A DNA stretch of 23,316 nucleotides from a virus, in IMG/VR virus record IMGVR_UViG_3300008267_000623, positions 1 to 23,316 of that record. One strand, 5' to 3'. The notes beneath the pieces are model-generated. The model was not told the origin of the DNA, ran no database searches, and was given only the letters and a program-made list of their open reading frames with translations. Positions 20,453 to 23,316 of the stretch are shown here, piece by piece. A program made the translations under genes and the position numbers. Numbering within the stretch: the first letter of the stretch is position 1; every line of letters starts with the position of its first letter.

Positions 20453-21706
20453 ATGAGTACACAACCAACTGGTGCACAGACAAATGTGCAGCAAGTAGAT
20501 CTTGACATTGATAGTCTTTTTACAGGTGCACCCGATGCATCTAGTATAGTTACAGCAGGAGCAGAAACTCCTGATTTAAGTAAAGAAGTTAAAAAACCTG
20601 GGTTTTTTAGCAAAGATAAAGTGGATCTAAGTTTTTTAGATCCTGGTAAAAAAGAAGAAGAGGAAGAAGAGTCTAAAGATGGTGAAAAGAAAGAAACACC
20701 TGTTTCACGTGAAACACTAGACGAACTTCTTAAAGAAGAGGAAGAGCAAGAAAAAGCAAGTGGTGGTAGACCAAGAGTAGATAAGTCTGGATTGGTTGAT
20801 ACCATGAGTAAGTTGATAGATGAGGGTTTGATTGTACCCTTTGACGATGACAAACCGATGGAAGATTATTCGGTTAAAGATTGGAAAGAACTTTTAGAAG
20901 CAAATTTCCAAGAAAGAGAAAAGAAAGTTCGTCAAGAAACACCAAAAGAGTTCTTTGAGAGTCTCCCTGAAGAGTTGCAATATGCTGCAAAATATGTAGC
21001 GGATGGTGGTCAGGATTTAAAAGGATTATTTCAGGTGCTTGCACAAGTAGAAGAGTATCGTGAAATGAATCCAGAAGTTCCTAATGATCAAGAAGTTATT
21101 GTTCGTAGCTACTTACGTGCAACAGGATTTGGAAATGATGAAGAGATTTCAGAAGAAATTTCTACATGGAAAGATCTTGGTAAGTTAGAACAACAAGCTC
21201 GTAAGTTTAAACCGAAGTTGGATGCAATGCAAGAACAGGTTGTACAAGAACAACTTGCTCGTCAAGAAGAATTGAAAGTGCAGCAACAACAAGCAGCTGA
21301 AGCATATATCGATAATGTATATGATACATTAAAAACAGCTGAAATTAATGGTTTAAAGTTAGATAGAAAAACTCAAGCGACTCTTTACACAGGATTGGTT
21401 CAACCACAATATCCTTCTATTAGCGGACGTCCTACAAATCTTTTAGGACATCTTTTAGAGAAGTATCAGTTTGTAGAACCCAACTATCCTCTGATTGCTG
21501 AAGCATTATGGCTTCTTTCTGATCCAGATGCATACCGTCAGAGTTTGGTAAAACAAGGTAAGAATCAAGCAGTTGAAAGCACGGTGAGACAATTAAAGAC
21601 AGAACAAAGTAGAAAAATTGCTAGTACTAATGTGGATGCTGATGATATTAAACCACAAGAATCTAGTAGAAGAATTCCAAGAAACACAAATATATTTAAA
21701 CGTTAA
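20453..21706 (+). CDS. Acidic coiled-coil protein, probable scaffold or head-assembly protein (417 residues)
   Basis: Directly upstream of the major capsid gene. The N-terminal 100 residues are low-complexity and very acidic ('DPGKKEEEEEESKDGEKKET', 'LLKEEEEQEKASGG'). Residues 120-300 are helical with Gln/Glu-rich coiled coil ('EQQARKFKPKLDAMQEQVV', 'LARQEELKVQQQQAAEAY'). The C-terminal 120 residues are mixed, ending in a basic segment ('SSRRIPRNTNIFKR'), the usual place for capsid-binding in scaffolds. Charge, helical make-up and position fit a scaffolding protein; ejected internal virion protein is an alternative. Confidence 0.55.
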   Translation: MSTQPTGAQTNVQQVDLDIDSLFTGAPDASSIVTAGAETPDLSKEVKKPGFFSKDKVDLSFLDPGKKEEEEEESKDGEKKETPVSRETLDELLKEEEEQEKASGGRPRVDKSGLVDTMSKLIDEGLIVPFDDDKPMEDYSVKDWKELLEANFQEREKKVRQETPKEFFESLPEELQYAAKYVADGGQDLKGLFQVLAQVEEYREMNPEVPNDQEVIVRSYLRATGFGNDEEISEEISTWKDLGKLEQQARKFKPKLDAMQEQVVQEQLARQEELKVQQQQAAEAYIDNVYDTLKTAEINGLKLDRKTQATLYTGLVQPQYPSISGRPTNLLGHLLEKYQFVEPNYPLIAEALWLLSDPDAYRQSLVKQGKNQAVESTVRQLKTEQSRKIASTNVDADDIKPQESSRRIPRNTNIFKR

Positions 21707-21736
21707 TATTTTTAATCAAAATTTCAAAAGTTAACT

Positions 21737-23316
21737 ATGGCAACTCCAGTTTTAAACAATGGTATATTTCTGCGTGATACCAGTTATGCGGGCGCAAGCT
21801 CACACGTAGATTCTTACCACCTGGTAAACATGATGAAAACTGCTGAACCAATGGATTTGGGTCCAGTTGATTTGTGGGCAATGGCACAAAAGGTAGAAAT
21901 GCCTTTGTATCAGATGTCTTCCTTTGGTGGAAAGAACGTAATTGAAGTGAATAATGCTCGTGGTGAGTACAAGTGGCAAGTACCTGTATCTCAAGATCTT
22001 CCCTACATTGTAGAGAATATTGAGGACAGTAATGCTAATTTGGGTCAAGACGGTACTACCTTCAAGATTAAATTAAACAAGCGTATTTTCGGACATGGTG
22101 ATATTATCACCTACGATAAATACAATGGTGTAGAATTGTATATTGTCCCTACGGATGATATTCTTCCTGTTGCTGATGGTGTAATTTACACTGTGCAACT
22201 GGTAAACAATGACAACACTCTGTATTTCAGTCCTCAAATGCAAAGTTTGTATCTCACTCCTGGTACTAAATTTTTCCGTAAAGGTTCTGCTCGCGGTGAA
22301 TATGGTGAGCGTTTCTCTGATATCGGAGCATATGGTGCAGGTTTCCGTGAGTTCTACAACTTCGTAGGTGGTGCTGAAGCTCACGTACACTACTCTGTAT
22401 CTTCTCGTGCTGATTTGATGTTGAAGGGTGGTCTTAAAAATGACGGTTCTGTACCTGTAGTAGAGATCTGGCGTAACTTTGATAAGACTAACGATCCTTC
22501 AATCACTAGTTTGGAAGGTCTTGCTTCTAAAATGGGTAAAGACTACGTTAAGCGTGCTATGAACTCTGGTACTCTTACTCGTACATTCTTAACCACTCTT
22601 GAAGCTGCTCACCTTACTAAGATTGCTACCGACATCGAAACTTACTTGATGTGGGGACAGGGTGGTCGTATTAAACAAGATGGTCCAGATGATGTACGTC
22701 TGTCTGTAGGTCTTTGGAAGCAGTTGGATAACTCTTACAAGCGCATCTACAACAAATCTAGTTTCAACTTGGATCTATTCAAATCTGAAATTTTCAACTT
22801 CTTCAACGGTCGTGTTGAATTCAAAGGACCTGATCCTCAGCGTTCTTTAGTTGTACAGACTGGTATGGGAGGTATGAGAATGGTTAACGAAGCTATCAAG
22901 CGTGAAGCTGTTAACTCTGGTTTGGTTATCAATGCTAAAGAAGTTGGTGCAATTACTGGTCAAGGAATGGATCTGAATTTCGGATTCGCTTACACTAGCT
23001 ACGTGATTCCGTTCTTAGCTAACGTTAAGTTTGTACTGAACCCTGCGTTCGATAACGTACATACTAACGATATTGAGAATCCAATCATTGATGGTTTCCC
23101 TCTTTCTTCTTACAACTTTATCATTTTCGATATCACTGACAACACTAACGATAACATCTTCTTGCTGAAATTAGCTTGGGATAATCAACTGAAGTGGTGG
23201 TATCAGAATGGTACTATGGACTATATGGGTCGTACCAATGGATTCCAGTCTTCTGGACAGTTCAACGGTTACCGTGTATTCATGAGTCAGACAATGCCTG
23301 CTATCTGGGTTAAAGA
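21737..23316 (+). CDS. Major capsid protein, crAss-type (3' end beyond window)
   Basis: ATG at 21737 opens a frame of 526 codons with no stop before the right edge. It begins MATPVLNNGIFLRDTSYAG and continues with 'GPVDLWAMAQKVEMPLYQM', 'GEYKWQVPVSQDLPYIVENI', 'RGEYGERFSDIGAYGAGFRE', 'TFLTTLEAAHLTKIATDIE', 'MSQTMPAIWVK'. These match the crAss-like major capsid protein (HK97-fold, about 490-550 residues in the family), so only the last few codons are probably missing. Codon use is more GC-rich and biased (CGT, GGT, AAC, TAC, TTC) than elsewhere, typical of a highly expressed capsid gene. Preceded by a 30-nt A-rich leader after the scaffold-like gene. Confidence 0.9.
   Translation, partial: MATPVLNNGIFLRDTSYAGASSHVDSYHLVNMMKTAEPMDLGPVDLWAMAQKVEMPLYQMSSFGGKNVIEVNNARGEYKWQVPVSQDLPYIVENIEDSNANLGQDGTTFKIKLNKRIFGHGDIITYDKYNGVELYIVPTDDILPVADGVIYTVQLVNNDNTLYFSPQMQSLYLTPGTKFFRKGSARGEYGERFSDIGAYGAGFREFYNFVGGAEAHVHYSVSSRADLMLKGGLKNDGSVPVVEIWRNFDKTNDPSITSLEGLASKMGKDYVKRAMNSGTLTRTFLTTLEAAHLTKIATDIETYLMWGQGGRIKQDGPDDVRLSVGLWKQLDNSYKRIYNKSSFNLDLFKSEIFNFFNGRVEFKGPDPQRSLVVQTGMGGMRMVNEAIKREAVNSGLVINAKEVGAITGQGMDLNFGFAYTSYVIPFLANVKFVLNPAFDNVHTNDIENPIIDGFPLSSYNFIIFDITDNTNDNIFLLKLAWDNQLKWWYQNGTMDYMGRTNGFQSSGQFNGYRVFMSQTMPAIWVK

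Noticed and set aside
1-23316. Recoded stop codons, as in some crAss-like phages
   Set aside because: TAA, TAG (e.g. the gene ending at 8319) and TGA all end genes at sensible places, and no long gene is interrupted in frame.

Overview
This window looks like part of the genome of a tailed double-stranded DNA phage infecting Bacteroidota, most likely a crAss-like phage (Crassvirales) or a close relative. The reasons are the package of genes on the right arm (an IHF/HU-like protein, a Cys-rich zinc-binding protein, a PD-(D/E)XK nuclease, a 736-residue large terminase, a 910-residue portal and a crAss-type major capsid protein), the modular fibre genes typical of Bacteroidota phages, AT-rich gene leaders without Shine-Dalgarno sequences, and a promoter candidate resembling the Bacteroidota TTTG / TAnnTTTG type. 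TAA, TAG and TGA all end genes here, so the standard code is used. The taxonomic call is inference from protein motifs and gene order; no search was run.

Left arm (1-4980), leftward: a ParB-domain protein cut by the window edge, a tRNA-Arg(TCT), several very small membrane or lipoprotein genes, and three short genes of unknown function (3282-4637), each with its own hairpin terminator. Between them lie unusually long non-coding stretches (1561-2131, 2344-2827, 2987-3281) packed with perfect inverted repeats. They look like large structured RNAs rather than degraded genes. The leftward genes share an upstream motif (CYTTAAAW about 10 nt before ATG), and two leaders share a 28-nt element whose hairpin arms covary.

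Divergent intergenic region (about 4980-5685): three tandem 9-mers plus an inverted copy (origin or operator candidate), G-runs, a promoter candidate, and immediately after it a roughly 290-nt stretch that could fold into a branched RNA transcribed rightward.

Right arm (5686-23316), rightward: a tightly packed, translationally coupled run (ATGA, GTGA and TAATG overlaps) leads through DNA-binding and nuclease genes to the large terminase, a 30-residue micro-gene and the portal. Then come a conserved virion beta-protein, two fibre modules that each end with paralogous ~95-100-residue proteins, a pair of membrane proteins between them, an acidic coiled-coil scaffold-like protein, and the major capsid protein, which runs off the right edge. 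Packaging, head assembly and host recognition are thus encoded together, while the leftward arm carries regulatory or host-interaction genes and probable non-coding RNAs.
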